Below, piece by piece: positions 29,359 to 30,673 of a DNA stretch of 30,673 nucleotides (its first letter is position 1; each line of letters begins with the position of its first letter). The position numbers and the translations under genes are program-made. Under the pieces are notes generated by a model. It was not told the DNA's origin. It did no database searches and was given only the letters and a program-made list of their open reading frames with translations. The stretch comes from an uncultured Selenomonas sp. (GTDB taxonomy: Bacteria > Bacillota > Negativicutes > Selenomonadales > Selenomonadaceae), in the NCBI GenBank assembly GCA_905373085.1, contig CAJPRR010000008.1, positions 1-30,673 of the forward strand. Direction: 5' to 3'.

Positions 29359-30509
29359 ATCTCGCCGAAGAGACGTGCCGTCTCTTTCTGCATGGTCTCC
29401 GTGTCATGCGTGTAAAGATTCTGCGTAATGGTCGCATCCTTGTGACCGAGGCGGGCGGCTACGTCGATGGGCTTTGCGCCCGCCTCTATGAGCTGGGTGG
29501 CGTGCGTGTGGCGGAAGCTGTGGGCATTAAGCTCCTTGCGGTGCAGCCACGCCCTTATAGGGCTTACGGACAAAGGCCGTCCGTTGGAGACGATGCAGAC
29601 CATAAGGCGGCGAACCAAGCCGTCTGCAGGCGGCAGCTTCTTCGGCAGTACGACGACGGCGCCGTTATGGGCGGCATCCTCGTAGACGAGTTGATAGGCT
29701 TCGCCCAAGCGCAGTTCGTCTTTGGCTTGCGCCGTTTTCAAGGCACGCAGGTAGGTGAGGAGCGCGGGATCTATGTAGAACGTCCGCACGCTGTTCGATG
29801 TTTTCGGCGTATCGAAATAGTCGCAGACGCGCTGCCGGACGACAGAAATCGTGCCGTGTTCGAGGTCTATGTCATCCCATGTGAGGCCGAGAACCTCGCT
29901 CATGCGCATTCCCGTGTGGTAGAGGAGTTTCAGAACGGGACGGTATCTCTCATGCTCGAAGAGGGCGGCAGCTTGTTCAGGGGGGATCACCGTGCGCTCG
30001 ATGACCTGCTTCGGTGCGCTCCTTGGGATGGAAAGCCCTGCACAGGGATTGGTACGGATCAGCTCGGCGGGGTAGATCGCATATTTCAGCGCGATGGACA
30101 ATACCGTTTTCGTCTGCTGAATCGTCCCGTGCGACAAGCCTTTTTCCGCCAAGTTTTTTAGCCATCCGTCGATATGACGAGGGCGCAGCTCCTGCAGGAT
30201 GTGATTCCCCAAGAATGGAGCGATGCGATGCTTGACGGCAGATTGGTAATTGACATACGTCGTGCGCTTGACGTTCGGGCGGGCGACGTTTTTCAGCCAT
30301 GAAGCGAGATAATCTTTGAGCGTCACGCGCTCGCTGGCGACGCCGATGTTGCCGTTCTTCCAGTCGGCATAGGCGGCGACACCTGCGTCAAAGGCTTCGT
30401 CTTCGGTGGCAAAGCCCCCTTTCTCTTTCATGCGGCGCGGATGCTTCGAGATGTCGAAGCTGTACGAGTATGTGTTTCCGCGCTTACGAATGCGGATTTT
30501 GCTCGACAT
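29346..30509 (-). CDS. Tyrosine recombinase (phage/ICE-type integrase)
   Basis: A site-specific recombinase of 387 aa. ATG 30509 follows AGGGAGGT; an upstream in-frame ATG at 30563 is less well supported. N-terminal: a basic arm-binding domain (MSSKIRIRKRGNTYSYSF, about 1-60). A SAM-like core-binding domain (about 62-160, VTLKDYLASWLKNVARPNVKRTTY in style) follows, then the catalytic domain. The catalytic residues are all visible: Arg202 (TGMRMSEVLGL), Lys236, His330 and Arg333 (HSFRHTHATQL), His356 (LGHKDATITQ) and Tyr366 (NLYTH). The protein appears active. It lies at the window edge, so the rest of the element is probably beyond 30673. It is transcribed toward the fur-type gene and the arm-like repeats. 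Confidence 0.95.
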   Translation of the reverse strand: MSSKIRIRKRGNTYSYSFDISKHPRRMKEKGGFATEDEAFDAGVAAYADWKNGNIGVASERVTLKDYLASWLKNVARPNVKRTTYVNYQSAVKHRIAPFLGNHILQELRPRHIDGWLKNLAEKGLSHGTIQQTKTVLSIALKYAIYPAELIRTNPCAGLSIPRSAPKQVIERTVIPPEQAAALFEHERYRPVLKLLYHTGMRMSEVLGLTWDDIDLEHGTISVVRQRVCDYFDTPKTSNSVRTFYIDPALLTYLRALKTAQAKDELRLGEAYQLVYEDAAHNGAVVVLPKKLPPADGLVRRLMVCIVSNGRPLSVSPIRAWLHRKELNAHSFRHTHATQLIEAGAKPIDVAARLGHKDATITQNLYTHDTETMQKETARLFGEIVGK

Positions 30510-30535
30510 AAAAAATACCTCCCTTGTCATAGGAG

Positions 30536-30577
30536 GCGAATCATGGTAGAATGTAGCTTGCAACGGGCATGATTCGC
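30536..30577. repeat. Perfect 10-bp inverted repeat upstream of the integrase
   Basis: GCGAATCATG (30536-30545) and CATGATTCGC (30568-30577), with a 22-nt spacer, lie 27-68 bases upstream of the integrase ATG. It could be an operator for a regulator or excision factor, or a hairpin in the int leader. No strong int promoter is recognisable nearby. Confidence 0.6.
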
Positions 30578-30586
30578 GTCATGTCT

Positions 30587-30624
30587 GCCGCTCATCGTGT
30601 TGGCGCACGGTGGGCGGCTTTTTT
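30587..30624 (+). terminator. Intrinsic terminator upstream of the integrase
   Basis: A 13-bp stem with two GU pairs (30587-30599 with 30606-30618), a 6-nt loop, then six T. It points to the right. Only a 9-codon frame with a good AGGAGG (ATG 30544) precedes it on this strand, so a short or antisense transcript is implied. No gene is visible in 30625-30673. Confidence 0.75.
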
Positions 30625-30673
30625 ATTTGTCTGTTATTTTGATGCTTTGCTGAGTGTAGGGAGCACATTCATC

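Overview
The window is a GC-rich bacterial chromosome segment. It most likely comes from a Negativicute, a Selenomonas-like diderm Firmicute. This rests on Firmicute-type ribosome binding sites, frequent TTG/GTG starts (dat, the UPF0210 gene, the GNAT gene, the UPF0158 gene, rpoC and the class III aminotransferase), a biotin-domain-less OadA-type carboxyltransferase, and RpoB/RpoC with acidic tails. The taxonomic call is an inference from protein style, not from a database match. I found no rRNA, tRNA or CRISPR array.

Layout. Positions 1-6504 are all on the minus strand: nfo (cut by the window edge) after lgt; a membrane-anchored NodB polysaccharide deacetylase; a low-complexity protein of unknown function; an oadA-type carboxyltransferase with a consensus promoter; and a D-amino-acid/branched-chain-fold class IV aminotransferase. 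A divergent promoter region (about 6565-6640) then opens a seven-gene plus-strand operon: ACT-domain regulator, UPF0210 protein, nth, ArgA-like GNAT, aroF (DAHP synthase with N-terminal ferredoxin-like domain), tyrA and a UPF0158 protein. A 356-base gap follows. It carries a good promoter and a structured leader ending in an intrinsic terminator just before rpoB-rpoC, so transcription of the RNA polymerase genes is probably attenuated.

After an rpoC terminator comes a compact four-gene operon (20181-24969): short-chain dehydrogenase, dehydroquinate-synthase-fold cyclase, FGGY-type sugar kinase, and a DRE-TIM aldolase fused to a Rossmann-like C-terminal domain. Kinase, aldolase, carbocycle-forming cyclase and reductase together make a self-contained carbocycle-building pathway plausible. 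This is the best candidate here for an undescribed system.

A perfect 20-bp bidirectional terminator separates it from the minus-strand genes: class III aminotransferase, two-barrel U32 (UbiU-like) protein and a Fur-family repressor. The right edge holds a tyrosine recombinase with adjacent 9-bp direct repeats that look like integrase arm sites, so the window probably ends just inside an integrated mobile element.
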